A DNA stretch of 64,000 bases, taken from the NCBI RefSeq assembly GCF_024793895.1, contig NZ_JANUSB010000015.1, forward strand, positions 1,879,157 to 1,943,156, written 5' to 3'. Source of the stretch: Serratia sp. AKBS12. GTDB lineage: Bacteria; Pseudomonadota; Gammaproteobacteria; Enterobacterales; Enterobacteriaceae. The notes beneath the pieces were generated by a model. It was not told the origin of the DNA. It ran no database searches and worked only from the letters and a program-made list of their open reading frames with translations. Position 1 is the stretch's first letter. Every line of letters begins with the position of its first letter. A program made the position numbers and the translations under genes. Of this stretch, positions 1 through 10,266 are shown piece after piece.

Positions 1-314
1 GAAATGGCGTGATAGGCTTTCAGATGTTCGGCCTGTTCCGCCACCCCTTCGGCAACGAAATCGAACACCGTACCACCAATGTTGCGCGGCGGATCCTGCT
101 GCAGACGCGCCACGATCAGATCCTGCTCGTAAATCACCCGGCCGTCATCCAGCGGGATTTCCTTGCCAAGGATCTTGAGTAAAGTCGATTTGCCGGCGCC
201 ATTGCGCCCGACCAGACAAACGCGTTCGTTGTCTTCAATGTGAATTTCGGTGTTATCCAAAAGCGGCGCGTCGCTGAAAGACAGCCAGGCGCTGGACATG
301 CTAATTAACGACAT
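1..314 (-). CDS. uup: Uup, ABC-F family ATPase (N-terminal part, cut by window edge)
   Basis: Only the first 104 codons are in the window; the gene runs off the left edge. The start is the ATG at 312-314, five bases after the rlmL stop, so uup probably shares the rlmL transcript. The visible part holds the first nucleotide-binding domain, with a Walker A loop GRNGAGKST near residues 35-43 and the adjacent KILGKE segment. There is no membrane segment, as expected for ABC-F proteins. In E. coli, Uup is a soluble ribosome-associated ATPase linked to 50S assembly and to precise excision of transposons. The name rests on the N-terminus and on the rlmL-uup order also known in E. coli. The second ATPase domain and the DNA-binding tail cannot be seen. 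Confidence 0.9.
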   Translation of the reverse strand, partial: MSLISMSSAWLSFSDAPLLDNTEIHIEDNERVCLVGRNGAGKSTLLKILGKEIPLDDGRVIYEQDLIVARLQQDPPRNIGGTVFDFVAEGVAEQAEHLKAYHAI

Positions 315-319
315 AGTAA

Positions 320-2440
320 TTATTTTCCTTCGCCGGCATGGGTCACCAGCCAGCAGTTGTGAATCTGACGGTTGCGGGCAAAGTCCTGCGACAGCGTCTG
401 GGCGGTAATTTCCTTCGCTTCCAGCCCCAGCGCCTGCAAACCGGCCTGATCCATCTGGAAACCGCGCTTGTTGTTCGAGAACATGATGGTCCCGTTGCGA
501 CGCAGCAACCGTTTCAAATCTTTCATCAGCGCGAGATGATCGCGCTGAACGTCAAAGGTGTTCTCCATACGCTTGGAGTTGGAGAACGTCGGCGGATCGA
601 TAAAGATCACGTCGAACTGTTCGTCGGCATTATGTAACCAAGACAGGCAATCGGCCTGTATCAAACGGTGCTGTCGCCCGGTCAGGCCATTGGCACGCAG
701 GTTTTTCTCTGCCCACTCCAGATAGGTGCGCGACATATCCACCGTGGTGGTGCTGCGCGCGCCGCCCAGGCCGGCGTGCACGCTGGCGGTGCCGGTATAG
801 GCGAACAGATTGAGGAAGTCCTTGCCCTTGCTCATCTCGCCGAGCATGCGGCGGGCAATACGGTGATCGAGGAACAGGCCAGTGTCAAGATAGTCGGTCA
901 GGTTGACCCACAGCTTGGCGTTGTACTCTTCCACCAGCAAAAACTCTCCTTTCTGCGCCAGTTTTTCATACTGGTTTTTGCCCTTCTGCCGCTCGCGGGT
1001 TTTCAGCACCAGTTGGTTAGACGGCAAATCGAGCACCGCCAGCGTGGCGTTAATCACATCGAACAGACGCTGACGCGCCTTCTGCGCATCGACGGTTTTT
1101 GGCGGCGCGTACTCCTGCACCACCACTTTGCTGCCGTAGCGATCCACCGCCACGTTGTATTCCGGCAAATCGGCGTCATACAGGCGATAGCATTCAATGC
1201 CCTGCTGCCGCGCCCATTTATCCAGTTTCTTGAGATTTTTGCGCAAGCGGTTGGCGAAGTCCTCGGCCACCTGTAGGCCGCCGTTGCCCTGCGGATTGGC
1301 CGCCAGCTGGTAGTTCTTCTGCACGCAGTCCAACGGGCCATTTTTGGCCTTGAACTGGCGTTCGGCACGCAATTGCAGACAGCTCAACAGCTCTGGCGAC
1401 GCACTGAACAACGACAGTTGCCAACCGCCAAAGGCGCTTTTCATAATGCGGCCAAGCATGTTGTGCAACGCAATCAATGCCGGTTCGCTTTCCAGACGTT
1501 CGCCGTAAGGCGGGTTGCTGACCACGGTACCGAACGGGCCTTCCGGCAGCGGATTGGTTACTTTGCTGACGTCGTTAACGTTAAAGGTGATCAATTCAGC
1601 GACGCCGGCACGCCGGGCGTTGGCGCGCGCCATCTCGATTACCCGACGGTCAATATCCGAACCAAAGAAGCGCGAGGTGGTATCTTGCAGGCCGCGCCGC
1701 GCGCGTACCTGGGCTTCAGTCACCGCTTCGCGCCACAGATCCGGCTTGTGGCCATGCCAGGCGCTGAACCCCCAGTGCTGACGGTGCAGACCAGGGGCAC
1801 GATCCGCCGCGATCATCGCCGCTTCAATCAGCAGAGTGCCAGAACCGCACATCGGATCGAGCATTGGCGTTCCCGGCTGCCAACCGGAGCGCTGTACAAT
1901 GGCGGCGGCGAGGTTTTCCTTCAGCGGCGCCTGGCCGGTGAGATCGCGGTAACCGCGCTGATGCAGGCCTTCACCACTCAGATCGAGCGCCACGCTGGCC
2001 ATATCGCGCTGCAGGAACACGTTAATGCGGATGTCCGGCTGTTGCTTTGCCACCGTCGGACGACGGTCAATTTTGCGCGTGAAGCTGTCAACAATGGCAT
2101 CTTTCACTTTCAGCGCCCCGTACTGGCTATTGCGGATCTCTTCGTTGACGCCGCTAAAATGCACGGCGAAGGTGCTTTCAACGTCAAAGATTTCCGTCCA
2201 GTCGATCGCCTGAACGCCAAGATAAAGGTCCAGATCGCTGTGCACGCGGAATTCATTCAGCGGCAGCAGAATGCGCGAAGCCAGGCGGCTCCACAGTAAA
2301 CTTTGGTACAGAAGACGATCGTCACCCTGAAAATGTACCCCACCCTGCACCACTTTGCAGCCGTGAGCGCCAAGCCGTTCGAGTTCGCTTTTTAACAGTT
2401 CTTCCAGTCCACGCGCCGTGCTGGCAAACAGAGAGTTCAT
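320..2440 (-). CDS. rlmL: RlmKL, bifunctional 23S rRNA m2G2445 / m7G2069 methyltransferase
   Basis: This 706-residue two-enzyme protein methylates G2445 (N2) and G2069 (N7) of 23S rRNA using S-adenosylmethionine. An N-terminal THUMP RNA-binding region is followed by the RlmL domain, with the motif [14 protein letters not shown] near residue 190 and the catalytic SNPPYGERL near residue 305. The C-terminal RlmK domain has [15 protein letters not shown] near residue 545 and the motif [13 protein letters not shown] near residue 615. I start it at the ATG at 2438-2440 (MNSLFAST), which matches the E. coli N-terminus; the in-frame codon 36 bases upstream would add a non-conserved tail. Length agrees with the E. 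coli fused protein (702). It is divergent from ycbX and leads into uup. Confidence 0.97.
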   Translation of the reverse strand: MNSLFASTARGLEELLKSELERLGAHGCKVVQGGVHFQGDDRLLYQSLLWSRLASRILLPLNEFRVHSDLDLYLGVQAIDWTEIFDVESTFAVHFSGVNEEIRNSQYGALKVKDAIVDSFTRKIDRRPTVAKQQPDIRINVFLQRDMASVALDLSGEGLHQRGYRDLTGQAPLKENLAAAIVQRSGWQPGTPMLDPMCGSGTLLIEAAMIAADRAPGLHRQHWGFSAWHGHKPDLWREAVTEAQVRARRGLQDTTSRFFGSDIDRRVIEMARANARRAGVAELITFNVNDVSKVTNPLPEGPFGTVVSNPPYGERLESEPALIALHNMLGRIMKSAFGGWQLSLFSASPELLSCLQLRAERQFKAKNGPLDCVQKNYQLAANPQGNGGLQVAEDFANRLRKNLKKLDKWARQQGIECYRLYDADLPEYNVAVDRYGSKVVVQEYAPPKTVDAQKARQRLFDVINATLAVLDLPSNQLVLKTRERQKGKNQYEKLAQKGEFLLVEEYNAKLWVNLTDYLDTGLFLDHRIARRMLGEMSKGKDFLNLFAYTGTASVHAGLGGARSTTTVDMSRTYLEWAEKNLRANGLTGRQHRLIQADCLSWLHNADEQFDVIFIDPPTFSNSKRMENTFDVQRDHLALMKDLKRLLRRNGTIMFSNNKRGFQMDQAGLQALGLEAKEITAQTLSQDFARNRQIHNCWLVTHAGEGK

Positions 2441-2675
2441 ATCGTACTTATCACCAAAAAGAAAATTGTCGCGCATTATACCCTAAATAATCCGCGTTGC
2501 ATTGAGGCGGCAGGGATGGGTGCGCCTATTACGCCAGCGCTTGACGCTGTCAGGAGGAGATGCGCCGGCGCTTCACCGCTCGCAAAGCTGCCGCTGGTTG
2601 CATAATCGCTATGGCTAAACCCCATCGCTTGTCATAAAGTTGCCTTTTTCCCTAATTAACAATAGGCAGATTAGG

Positions 2676-3779
2676 ATGATCACGCTATCCAGGCTTTATA
2701 TACATCCGGTTAAATCCATGCGTAGCTTACGGCTGTCGCATGCGCAGGTTGCCAGCCATGGCCTGGCGTTTGACCGCAGCTTTATGATCACCACGCCCGA
2801 TGGCACCTTTATTACCGCCCGCCAATATCCGCAGATGGTGCTGTTCACGCCGGCCCTGCTGGCCGACGGTCTCTACCTGGCCGCGCCGGACGGCGCAAGT
2901 GCCACCGTTCGTTTCAGCGATTTCAGTGACGATGGGCAACCGACCGAAGTCTGGGGCAACCACTTTACTGCGCCCATTGCGCCGCCTGCGATCAACCAAT
3001 GGCTCAGCGGCTATTTCCAGCGCGACGTACAGCTGCGCTGGCTGGGGCCGCAACTTAGCCGTCGGGTAAAAAAACACCCGGAAATCCCGCTGTCATTCGC
3101 CGACGGCTATCCGTTCCTGCTGATTAATGAAGGCTCATTCCACGATCTGCAGCAACGCTGCCCCGGCAGTATCAGACTGGAGCAGTTTCGCCCCAATCTG
3201 GTGGTCAGCGGCGCCAGCCCGTGGGCCGAAGACGGCTGGCAGGTGATCCGCGTTGGCGAGGTGATGTTCGATCTGGTCAAACCGTGCAGTCGCTGCGTAT
3301 TGACCACCGTCAGCACCGAGCGTGGGCGCAGGCACCCGAGTGGTGAACCCTTGAGTACGCTGCAACAATTCCGCACGGCGGATAACGGTGATGTCGATTT
3401 CGGTCAAAACATGATTGCGCGCAACAGTGGCGTGATTCGCGTTGGCGACGCGCTAGAAGTATTATCAAGCAAACCGCCACGCCCGTATGGTGCAGGTGCG
3501 GTGGTCGAAAGCGTACAGGCGCCGCAGGACAATGCGCGGCAGGTGACCATTGACTACCAGGGAACGGTGTTCAGCGGGAATAATCAGCAAATTCTGTTGG
3601 AGCAGTTGGAACAGCAAGGGCTGCATATACCCTATTCTTGCCGGGCGGGTATCTGCGGCAGCTGTCGGTTGAAGCTGATCGGTGGCGAAGTGGCACCGCT
3701 GAAGAAAAGCGCGGTGGCGAATAACGGCACCATACTGTCTTGCAGCTGTATTCCTAAAACCGATGTCAAGCTAGCGTAA
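2676..3779 (+). CDS. ycbX: YcbX, MOSC-domain protein with C-terminal 2Fe-2S ferredoxin domain
   Basis: This 367-residue protein has an N-terminal MOSC beta-barrel region, a central MOSC domain and a C-terminal plant-type ferredoxin domain. The MOSC cysteine that would bind molybdenum cofactor lies in [11 protein letters not shown] near residue 210. The ferredoxin cysteines are in CRAGICGSC near residue 330, with a further cysteine in SCSCIP near the end. E. coli YcbX is a molybdenum cofactor enzyme that reduces N-hydroxylated base analogues such as 6-hydroxylaminopurine, with CysJ as electron donor. An in-frame TTG lies 36 bases upstream, but the ATG at 2676 gives the conserved [15 protein letters not shown] start. 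The stop abuts the stop of the convergent zapC with no spacer. Confidence 0.95.
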   Translation: MITLSRLYIHPVKSMRSLRLSHAQVASHGLAFDRSFMITTPDGTFITARQYPQMVLFTPALLADGLYLAAPDGASATVRFSDFSDDGQPTEVWGNHFTAPIAPPAINQWLSGYFQRDVQLRWLGPQLSRRVKKHPEIPLSFADGYPFLLINEGSFHDLQQRCPGSIRLEQFRPNLVVSGASPWAEDGWQVIRVGEVMFDLVKPCSRCVLTTVSTERGRRHPSGEPLSTLQQFRTADNGDVDFGQNMIARNSGVIRVGDALEVLSSKPPRPYGAGAVVESVQAPQDNARQVTIDYQGTVFSGNNQQILLEQLEQQGLHIPYSCRAGICGSCRLKLIGGEVAPLKKSAVANNGTILSCSCIPKTDVKLA

Positions 3780-4328
3780 TCATACCGCCCGATCGTAGGC
3801 AGGCGCGGCTGCGTTATCCTGCGAGCAGGGCTTGAGGCGATCGTGCATCACCTTGATGGCATCGCCAAGCACCATGGTACGGCCAGCCACTGACAGCTGA
3901 TATTGCGCCAGCAGACACAGGCTGGCGTTGTCGCCGGCTTCCACCACCAGCAGGCGAGCGTCTTCGCCGCTTTCCATCACTTTGACCGCCGCCAGCTCGC
4001 CGTTTTTCGGCTGTAACGGAAAATGCTGCTGGGCGAAATGCCAGCTCTTGGGCATCAGGGGTTTTAGAAAACGGTACGCCACCAACGCATTTAGTACCAG
4101 CTCGGCCCGTTGTTCGTGACTGAGTTTGATTTGCTTACACTGTTCTTCATAAGTGAAATACAGTGCGGCGTCATCAACGCAAAATGCGCATTCGGCGAAC
4201 GCGTCCGGGGTTAGCATTTTGGCCGGAAAGCGTGAACGAAAGATCATCCCATTGGCCAAATCGAGCATCAGCCGATCGTGTTCGGCGTCAAAATACCAAC
4301 GCCAATTATCGTCAGGTTTTATCTTCAT
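3780..4328 (-). CDS. zapC: ZapC, FtsZ-ring associated cell division protein
   Basis: This 182-residue cytoplasmic protein aligns from memory along its whole length with E. coli ZapC (YcbW, 180 residues). Shared stretches include [17 protein letters not shown] at the N-terminus, [19 protein letters not shown] near 27-45 and [14 protein letters not shown] near 48. ZapC binds FtsZ directly, promotes lateral bundling of protofilaments and suppresses FtsZ GTPase activity. There is no signal peptide or membrane segment. A GGGATAAACG ribosome site precedes the ATG. The gene lies downstream of pyrD in the same direction, but a GC-rich hairpin in the 177-base gap suggests partial transcriptional separation. 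Confidence 0.95.
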   Translation of the reverse strand: MKIKPDDNWRWYFDAEHDRLMLDLANGMIFRSRFPAKMLTPDAFAECAFCVDDAALYFTYEEQCKQIKLSHEQRAELVLNALVAYRFLKPLMPKSWHFAQQHFPLQPKNGELAAVKVMESGEDARLLVVEAGDNASLCLLAQYQLSVAGRTMVLGDAIKVMHDRLKPCSQDNAAAPAYDRAV

Positions 4329-4457
4329 CGTTTATCCCTTTTCGCCACAAGCCAACGCCGTATTTACCCCAAAAGATGATTTTATCACCATAAAAGCCAC
4401 TTAAACATCGGATAAATCTGCGAACGATATTTATGCTAACGGACAAAATATAGACGA

Positions 4458-4485
4458 GCCGGGGGAAGAAATAAACCCCCCCGGC
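4458..4485 (-). terminator. GC-rich hairpin downstream of pyrD
   Basis: An eight-base stem GCCGGGGG / CCCCCGGC (4458-4465 with 4478-4485) lies 20 bases past the pyrD stop on the transcribed strand. A T-rich but imperfect tract (TCGTCTATATTTTG) follows in the minus direction. It may be a weak terminator or attenuator between pyrD and zapC. Confidence 0.5.
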
Positions 4486-4505
4486 AACAAATGAAAGGAA
4501 AAATA

Positions 4506-5516
4506 TTAGATATGCGTAACGATATCTTTAATCAAACGTGGGCCGTGAAAGATAAATCCGGAATAAATTTGCACCAGCGTTGCCCCGGCCGCTATTTTTT
4601 CTCGTGCCGCGGTCAGAGAATCAATCCCGCCGACGCCGATAATAGGCAGCTTGCCTTGCAACTCCTGTGACAGTCGGCGGATCACTTCGGTACTGCGCGA
4701 CTGTAAAGGACGGCCACTCAAGCCCCCCATTTGCTCACAGTAATTCAAGCCCTGCACCAGTTTGCGATCCAGCGTGGTATTGGTGGCAATAACGCCGTCA
4801 ATATTATGGCGCAGCAAACTGTCTGCTATTTGGATCAATTCTTCTTCAGTAAGATCCGGCGCGATCTTTACCGCCACCGGCACATATTTGTGATGGCGCG
4901 CATGTAATTCTGCCTGCTTATTTTTAACTGCGGCTAAAAGATCGTCCAGCGCTTCACCATACTGCAAGGATCGTAGCCCTGGCGTATTTGGCGAGGAAAT
5001 GTTGATCGCAATATAACCGGCATACGGATAAACTTTATCCATGCAGATCAGATAATCGTCTTTGCCCTGTTCAACCGGCGTATCTTTATTCTTGCCGATA
5101 TTAATCCCCAGAATGCCACCAAAATGGGAACGTTTGACGTTTTCAACCAGGTTATCCACGCCGCGGTTGTTGAACCCCATGCGGTTGATCAGCCCTTCGG
5201 CCTCAACGATGCGGAACAGGCGCGGCTTGTCATTGCCCGACTGCGGGCGCGGCGTTACGGTCCCGACTTCGATAAAGCCAAATCCCATCGCGCCCAGGGC
5301 ATCTATACATTCACCGTCTTTATCCAGACCGGCAGCCAAGCCCAACGGATTTTTAAACGACAGCCCCATGCAGCTCACCGGCTTGGTCGGCACCGATTGG
5401 CGGACCAGAAATGCTAATGGACTGCCGGTTACACGACGCAGCTGGCGAAAGGTCAATTCATGTGCTCGCTCTGGATCGAGCTGGAACAACGCTTTCCTGA
5501 TGAGGGGGTAGTACAT
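4506..5516 (-). CDS. pyrD: PyrD, class 2 (quinone-dependent) dihydroorotate dehydrogenase
   Basis: PyrD oxidises dihydroorotate to orotate in de novo pyrimidine synthesis, passing electrons via FMN to membrane quinone. The 336-residue protein has the N-terminal amphipathic extension ([20 protein letters not shown]) that marks membrane-associated class 2 enzymes. The FMN barrel follows, with [10 protein letters not shown] near 60, the NRMGFNNRG segment near 110, [12 protein letters not shown] near 170 (the serine is the class 2 catalytic base) and GVGGIDS near 295. The ATG at 5514-5516 with AGGAG just upstream gives the usual start. A PurR-like box and a C-run transcription start lie upstream. 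Confidence 0.97.
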   Translation of the reverse strand: MYYPLIRKALFQLDPERAHELTFRQLRRVTGSPLAFLVRQSVPTKPVSCMGLSFKNPLGLAAGLDKDGECIDALGAMGFGFIEVGTVTPRPQSGNDKPRLFRIVEAEGLINRMGFNNRGVDNLVENVKRSHFGGILGINIGKNKDTPVEQGKDDYLICMDKVYPYAGYIAINISSPNTPGLRSLQYGEALDDLLAAVKNKQAELHARHHKYVPVAVKIAPDLTEEELIQIADSLLRHNIDGVIATNTTLDRKLVQGLNYCEQMGGLSGRPLQSRSTEVIRRLSQELQGKLPIIGVGGIDSLTAAREKIAAGATLVQIYSGFIFHGPRLIKDIVTHI

Positions 5517-5631
5517 GTACGCTCCTGATTTCCCGGTGATGACCAGCATGCTTCACGCTGTGTGTTTGTTGGTCGCCCACCCTACCCGCGTCGCCTGCCT
5601 GCGGTTGGGTAGCGTTGCAAACCGGGGGCGT

Positions 5632-5704
5632 ATTATCCGGGATCCCCTGGGTAATTGGAATTGATTAAACGCAAAAAAGGTCTTTTTTACGCAACCGTTT
5701 CCCT
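5632..5704 (-). promoter_or_regulatory. pyrD promoter with PurR-like operator
   Basis: On the minus strand a GATAAT -10 element (5637-5632) is followed by a run of five C bases and GG (5628-5622) at the expected start site. This resembles the CTP-sensitive pyrD start of E. coli. Upstream, 5689-5704 reads ACGCAACCGTTTCCCT on the plus strand and matches the PurR consensus ACGCAAACGTTTTCGT at 13 of 16 positions. E. coli pyrD is repressed by PurR, so the assignment fits. The -35 hexamer is weak. Confidence 0.6.
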
Positions 5705-5851
5705 GCCGCCGTAGGTTGCGCCGCCAATGCACATTTGCGCATAACAAAAGCAAAAAATGAGATTTAAACAACGCGCGTCTTTGCTGTTAGTTTTAGAACG
5801 CTTACCGATAATTTATTAATTAAACCTAACTTTTAGTTATAAGGAGTGGTC

Positions 5852-6430
5852 ATGCGCGTTATATCACTGGCTGGCAGCCCACGCATTCCATCACGTTCTG
5901 CGGCGTTGCTGGCGCTCAGCCAGCATTGGTTACAACAACAAGGCGTGGACGTCGTCGCGTATAACCTGCATGACTTTGACGCCGACGATCTGCTGTATGC
6001 CAACTTCGCCAGCCCGGCGGTAAAGGCCTTTGCCGAACAGCTGGCGCAAGCTGACGGCCTGTTGATCGCCACGCCGGTGTACAAAGCCTCATTCTCCGGC
6101 GCGTTGAAAACCCTGCTGGATCTGCTGCCTGAGCGTGCACTTGAGCACAAGGTGGTATTGCCACTGGCCACCGGCGGCTCGGTTGGCCACATGCTGGCAG
6201 TGGACTATGCGCTCAAGCCGGTACTGGCGGCGCTGAAAGCACAGGAAGTGCTGCATGGGGTATTCGCCGATGACAGCCAGATCGCGCTGAACGGCAGTGA
6301 GGCAACGCTGACAGCAAGCGTTTCCCTGCGGCTGGAAGAAGCGCTGGAGAGTTTTTATCTGGCGCTAGGCCGCCGCAAGCCGCCCACGCTCAAGGCCAAG
6401 TCGGCGTTACTGACCGGGCAAACCGCATAA
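5852..6430 (+). CDS. ssuE: SsuE, NAD(P)H-dependent FMN reductase for alkanesulfonate use
   Basis: SsuE reduces FMN and hands FMNH2 to the SsuD monooxygenase, which releases sulfite from alkanesulfonates. The 192-residue flavodoxin-like protein has the FMN phosphate loop [13 protein letters not shown] at residues 8-20 and [14 protein letters not shown] near 70, typical of the SsuE/MsuE family. The start is the ATG at 5852, five bases after AAGGAG at 5841-5846; a GTG two codons earlier overlaps that site. It heads ssuEADCB, all genes being close-set or overlapping. The 80 bases upstream are AT-rich with a GATAAT element but no good -35 box, as expected for an activator-dependent (Cbl/CysB) promoter; that control is inferred from E. 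coli. Confidence 0.96.
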   Translation: MRVISLAGSPRIPSRSAALLALSQHWLQQQGVDVVAYNLHDFDADDLLYANFASPAVKAFAEQLAQADGLLIATPVYKASFSGALKTLLDLLPERALEHKVVLPLATGGSVGHMLAVDYALKPVLAALKAQEVLHGVFADDSQIALNGSEATLTASVSLRLEEALESFYLALGRRKPPTLKAKSALLTGQTA

Positions 6431-6453
6431 AGCCGATACAATAATCAGGAGTA

Positions 6454-7431
6454 ATGATGAAGCGATTTTCTTCCCTACGCCGCTGGCTTGGCGGCGCCCC
6501 CCTGGCCGGGCTGCTGGCACTGGCAACAACCAGCTTCGCGGCCGCAGCACCGCAAAATGAACCGCAGCAGTTGCGTATCGGTTACCAAAAGGGCTCGGTT
6601 AGCCTGGTATTGGCCAAAACCCACCAGATGCTTGAGCAGCGTTTCCCCAAGGTCAACATCAGTTGGGTAGAATTCCCCGCAGGCCCGCAAATGCTTGAAG
6701 CATTGAACGTTGGCAGCATCGATTTGGGCAGCACCGGCGATATACCGCCGATCTTTGCCCAGGCGGCCGGCGCCGATCTGCTGTACGTCGGCGTCGAGCC
6801 GGCAAAACCGAAGGCAGAAGTGATTCTGGTGCCGGAAAACAGCCCAATCAAAGACGTCGCCGAACTGAAGGGCCGCAAGGTTGCCTTCCAGAAAGGCTCC
6901 AGCTCGCACAATCTGCTGCTACGGGCGTTACAGCGCGCCGGCCTGAAGTTCACCGATATTCAGCCGGTGTATCTGACGCCGGCCGATGCTCGCGCCGCCT
7001 TCCAGCAAGGCAACGTAGACGCCTGGGCGATTTGGGATCCCTATTATTCTGCCGCGTTATTGCAAGGCGGCGTGAAGGTACTGGTCGACGGCAGCAATCT
7101 CAACCAGACCGGTTCGTTCTATCTGGCAGCGCGTCCCTATGCCGAAGCCCATGGTTCCTTTATTCAACAGATATTGAACGTGCTGACGCAGGCCGATGCT
7201 CTCACCCGCAGCGATCGGGCACAAAGCGTCACATTGCTGTCCAGGGCGATGGGACTGCCGGAACCGGTGATTGCCACCTATCTGGAGCATCGCCCACCAA
7301 CGGCGATCGCCCAGCTCAGCCCGCAAATCATCAAAGCACAACAGCAGACCGCCGATCTGTTCTATGCCAACCGTCTGGTACCGATCAAGGTCGATATTTC
7401 GCAACGCGTCTGGCTGCCCAGCGCCCAGTGA
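6454..7431 (+). CDS. ssuA: SsuA, periplasmic aliphatic sulfonate-binding protein
   Basis: SsuA is the substrate-binding component of the SsuABC sulfonate importer. The 325-residue precursor has a Sec signal peptide: basic residues, then a hydrophobic stretch around 15-30, with likely cleavage after TTSFAAAA. The mature part begins QQLRIGYQKGSVSLVLAK, the usual start of the SsuA/TauA/NrtA type II binding fold, and contains GDIPPIFAQAAGA near 92 and FQQGNVDAWAIWDPYY near 190. Two tandem ATG codons (6454 and 6457) follow AGGAG; the second has the better spacing. It lies 23 bases after ssuE. Confidence 0.95.
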   Translation: MMKRFSSLRRWLGGAPLAGLLALATTSFAAAAPQNEPQQLRIGYQKGSVSLVLAKTHQMLEQRFPKVNISWVEFPAGPQMLEALNVGSIDLGSTGDIPPIFAQAAGADLLYVGVEPAKPKAEVILVPENSPIKDVAELKGRKVAFQKGSSSHNLLLRALQRAGLKFTDIQPVYLTPADARAAFQQGNVDAWAIWDPYYSAALLQGGVKVLVDGSNLNQTGSFYLAARPYAEAHGSFIQQILNVLTQADALTRSDRAQSVTLLSRAMGLPEPVIATYLEHRPPTAIAQLSPQIIKAQQQTADLFYANRLVPIKVDISQRVWLPSAQ

Positions 7432-7447
7432 TACAGGAGAATAAATC

Positions 7448-8596
7448 ATGAGTCTGAACGTTTTCTGGTTTTTGCCCACCCACGGGGACGGCCATTATCT
7501 GGGTACTTCCGAAGGTGCCCGCAGCGTCGATTACGGTTATTTGCAGCAGATCGCCCAAGCGGCGGATCGACTGGGCTTTGGCGGGGTACTGATCCCAACA
7601 GGGCGTTCCTGCGAGGATTCTTGGCTGGTGGCCGCCTCGCTGATCCCGGTCACCCAGCGGCTGAAGTTTCTGGTGGCACTGCGCCCCGGCATTATTTCAC
7701 CGACCCTGGCGGCACGTCAGGCCGCCACGCTGGATCGGCTTTCCAACGGTCGTGCGCTGTTCAATCTGGTAACCGGCGGCGATCCCGAAGAGCTGGCAGC
7801 CGAAGGGCTGCACCTGGACCATGAGCAACGCTATGAAGCTTCAGCGGAATTCACCCATATCTGGCGCAAGGTGCTGGAAGGCGAAACCGTTGATTATCAG
7901 GGCAAGCATATTCAGGTTAAGGGGGCCAAACTGCTGTTCCCGCCGGTGCAGCAGCCACGACCGCCGCTGTATTTCGGTGGATCCTCTGAGGCCGCGCAAG
8001 ATCTGGCAGCCGATCAGGTTGAACTGTACCTGACCTGGGGCGAACCGCCGGCCCAGGTCAGGGAAAAACTGGAGCAGGTGCGCGCCAAAGCGGCGGCGAA
8101 AGGCCGCAAGGTACGTTTCGGCATTCGGCTGCACGTCATCGTGCGTGAAACCACCGAGGAGGCCTGGCGCGCCGCCGATCGGCTGATCGCCAATCTGGAC
8201 GAACAGACCATCGCCGATGCGCAACAAGCCTTTGCCCGCTTTGACTCGGTCGGTCAACGACGCATGGCAGAACTGCACGGCGGCAAAAAAGACAATCTGG
8301 AAATCAGCCCCAATCTGTGGGCCGGCGTCGGTCTGGTTCGCGGCGGGGCAGGCACCGCACTGGTCGGCGACGGCCCGACGGTCGCGGCGCGCATACAGGA
8401 ATATGCCGATCTGGGTATCGATACTTTTATTCTGTCCGGTTATCCGCATCTGGAAGAGGCCTATCGCGTCGGCGAACTGCTGTTCCCACACCTGGATTTG
8501 ACCAACAACGAAGCACCAACGCCATTGCGCGCGGTCAAGGCGCAGGGTGAAGCGATTGCGAATATTTACGTGCCGCGGAAGGCGGCCCAGAGCTGA
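7448..8596 (+). CDS. ssuD: SsuD, FMNH2-dependent alkanesulfonate monooxygenase
   Basis: SsuD uses FMNH2 from SsuE and O2 to cleave alkanesulfonates to an aldehyde and sulfite, giving sulfur under sulfate limitation. The 382-residue protein belongs to the bacterial luciferase-like monooxygenases. Family features include [18 protein letters not shown] at the N-terminus, GRSCEDSW near 50-58 (with the conserved cysteine), [21 protein letters not shown] near 78 and [16 protein letters not shown] near 107. A good AGGAG site precedes the ATG. The gene sits between the binding protein and the permease, as in E. coli ssuEADCB. Confidence 0.97.
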   Translation: MSLNVFWFLPTHGDGHYLGTSEGARSVDYGYLQQIAQAADRLGFGGVLIPTGRSCEDSWLVAASLIPVTQRLKFLVALRPGIISPTLAARQAATLDRLSNGRALFNLVTGGDPEELAAEGLHLDHEQRYEASAEFTHIWRKVLEGETVDYQGKHIQVKGAKLLFPPVQQPRPPLYFGGSSEAAQDLAADQVELYLTWGEPPAQVREKLEQVRAKAAAKGRKVRFGIRLHVIVRETTEEAWRAADRLIANLDEQTIADAQQAFARFDSVGQRRMAELHGGKKDNLEISPNLWAGVGLVRGGAGTALVGDGPTVAARIQEYADLGIDTFILSGYPHLEEAYRVGELLFPHLDLTNNEAPTPLRAVKAQGEAIANIYVPRKAAQS

Positions 8597-8606
8597 GGAT
8601 CGCCCC

Positions 8607-9401
8607 ATGGCAAACAATATACAACGTCTGCTATACCGCCTGGCACCCTGGGCACTGCCGGTAGCACTAGTCGCATTCTGGCAGCTTTCGGTCGACGTCG
8701 GCTGGCTGTCGAACCGCATTCTACCAGCCCCCAGCGCCGTGATCGGTGCCTTCTGGATGCTGACTAAAAGCGGCGAGCTATGGCAACACCTGACCATCAG
8801 CAGCTGGCGCGCGTTTATCGGCTTTAGCATCGGCGGCAGTCTTGGTCTGGTGCTGGGCTTTATTACCGGTCTGTCACGCTGGGGAGAACGGCTATTGGAC
8901 AGTTCGGTGCAAATGATCCGTAACGTGCCGCATCTGGCCCTGATCCCGCTGGTGATCCTGTGGTTTGGTATTGATGAGTCCGCCAAGATTTTTCTGGTCG
9001 CGCTGGGCACCCTGTTCCCGATCTACCTGAATACCTATCACGGCATCAAAAATATCGATCGCGGCCTGCTGGAGATGGCTCGCAGTTACGGTCTCAGCGG
9101 TTTCCGGCTGTTCACCCAGGTGGTACTGCCCGGAGCCTTGCCGTCGATTATGGTTGGCGTGCGTTTTGCGCTCGGCTTTATGTGGTTGACGCTGATCGTC
9201 GCCGAAACCATTTCCGCCAATTCCGGCATTGGCTATCTGGCGATGAACGCCCGCGAGTTCCTGCAAACCGACATCGTGGTGGTGGCGATCGTGCTGTATG
9301 CCGTGCTCGGCAAACTGGCGGATCTCAGCGCCCAGTTGCTTGAGCGCGTCTGGCTGCGCTGGCACCCGGCCTATCAACTGAAACACGGAGAAGCACCATG
9401 A
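8607..9401 (+). CDS. ssuC: SsuC, sulfonate ABC transporter permease
   Basis: SsuC is the inner-membrane permease of the sulfonate importer. It has 264 residues and about six hydrophobic segments (first near 15-35, others near 75, 110, 135, 200 and 230). The EAA-type cytoplasmic loop around residues 150-175 ([19 protein letters not shown]) contacts the ATPase SsuB. The ATG at 8607 is used: it lies ten bases after the ssuD stop and gives [15 protein letters not shown]. An earlier in-frame start inside ssuD would add a non-hydrophobic tail. Its TGA overlaps the ssuB ATG, consistent with coupled translation. Confidence 0.95.
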   Translation: MANNIQRLLYRLAPWALPVALVAFWQLSVDVGWLSNRILPAPSAVIGAFWMLTKSGELWQHLTISSWRAFIGFSIGGSLGLVLGFITGLSRWGERLLDSSVQMIRNVPHLALIPLVILWFGIDESAKIFLVALGTLFPIYLNTYHGIKNIDRGLLEMARSYGLSGFRLFTQVVLPGALPSIMVGVRFALGFMWLTLIVAETISANSGIGYLAMNAREFLQTDIVVVAIVLYAVLGKLADLSAQLLERVWLRWHPAYQLKHGEAP

Positions 9402-10177
9402 CGACGACGCCCACCCGCATTCCCCAAGGTACGCCGGTCACACTGCAATCCATCGAGAAACGTTATGGAAACCGCACGGTATTGGAAAATGTGCAACTGC
9501 GCATTACCGCCGGGCAATTCGTCGCGGTGGTAGGACGCAGCGGCTGCGGAAAAAGCACGCTGCTACGCCTGCTGGCCGGGCTGGAAAAAGCCAGCAGCGG
9601 CGAGCTGTTGACCGGTAACAACGCCCCGCTCGACAGTGCCCGGGATGATACCCGATTAATGTTCCAGGACGCCCGGCTGCTACCGTGGAAAAAGATCATC
9701 GATAACGTCGGACTCGGTTTACACGGCGACTGGCGTGAAGATGCGCAACAGGCACTGGAAACGGTAGGACTGGCCGATCGCGCTCATGAATGGCCAGCCG
9801 CGCTGTCCGGCGGACAAAAGCAACGCGTCGCGCTGGCACGTGCGCTGATCCACCGCCCGCGTCTGCTGCTGCTGGATGAGCCTCTGGGCGCACTCGATGC
9901 ATTAACGCGTATTGAAATGCAGGGACTGATCGAAAGCCTGTGGCAACAGCATGGCTTTACCGTGCTGCTGGTGACCCACGACGTCAGTGAGGCGATCGCC
10001 TTGGCCGATCGAGTGCTACTGATTGAGGAAGGCCGGATTGGGCTGGATTTGACCATCGATCTGCCGCGTCCACGCCGTAAGGGATCGGCGAAGTTGGCGG
10101 AACTCGAAGCACAGGTACTGGAACGGGTATTGTCACCGCCGGCGGCGCACCAGTTCCCGCGGCACGCAGCGAATTGA
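9398..10177 (+). CDS. ssuB: SsuB, sulfonate ABC transporter ATPase
   Basis: SsuB is the ATPase that drives SsuC. The 259-residue sequence has Walker [10 protein letters not shown] near residue 46, a Q-loop in [12 protein letters not shown] near 87, the signature [15 protein letters not shown] near 133, Walker [13 protein letters not shown] near 154 and the switch histidine in [16 protein letters not shown] near 190. The ATG overlaps the ssuC stop (ATGA). It ends the ssu operon and is followed by a strong bidirectional terminator shared with the convergent pepN. The short C-terminal tail is usual for the nitrate/sulfonate/taurine ATPase family. Confidence 0.96.
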   Translation: MTTTPTRIPQGTPVTLQSIEKRYGNRTVLENVQLRITAGQFVAVVGRSGCGKSTLLRLLAGLEKASSGELLTGNNAPLDSARDDTRLMFQDARLLPWKKIIDNVGLGLHGDWREDAQQALETVGLADRAHEWPAALSGGQKQRVALARALIHRPRLLLLDEPLGALDALTRIEMQGLIESLWQQHGFTVLLVTHDVSEAIALADRVLLIEEGRIGLDLTIDLPRPRRKGSAKLAELEAQVLERVLSPPAAHQFPRHAAN

Positions 10178-10200
10178 AACATCGGCCATTGTCATCAATA

Positions 10201-10236
10201 AAAAATGCCGTTCAGGGTTAACCGAACGGCATTTTT
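10201..10236. terminator. Bidirectional terminator between ssuB and pepN
   Basis: A perfect 13-base stem AAAAATGCCGTTC / GAACGGCATTTTT (10201-10213 with 10224-10236) encloses a ten-base loop. T-runs occur in both directions, so it can end the ssu operon (+) and pepN (-). Confidence 0.9.
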
Positions 10237-10266
10237 ACTCTCAATCAGGCCACAGGGTGGCGTCGA

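Noticed and set aside
1373-2299. A 308-codon plus-strand frame inside rlmL
   Set aside because: It is an antisense shadow of a GC-rich gene with no start context or homology.
7841-9010. A 389-codon minus-strand frame across ssuD and ssuC
   Set aside because: It spans two genes of the intact ssu operon in antisense and has no domain.
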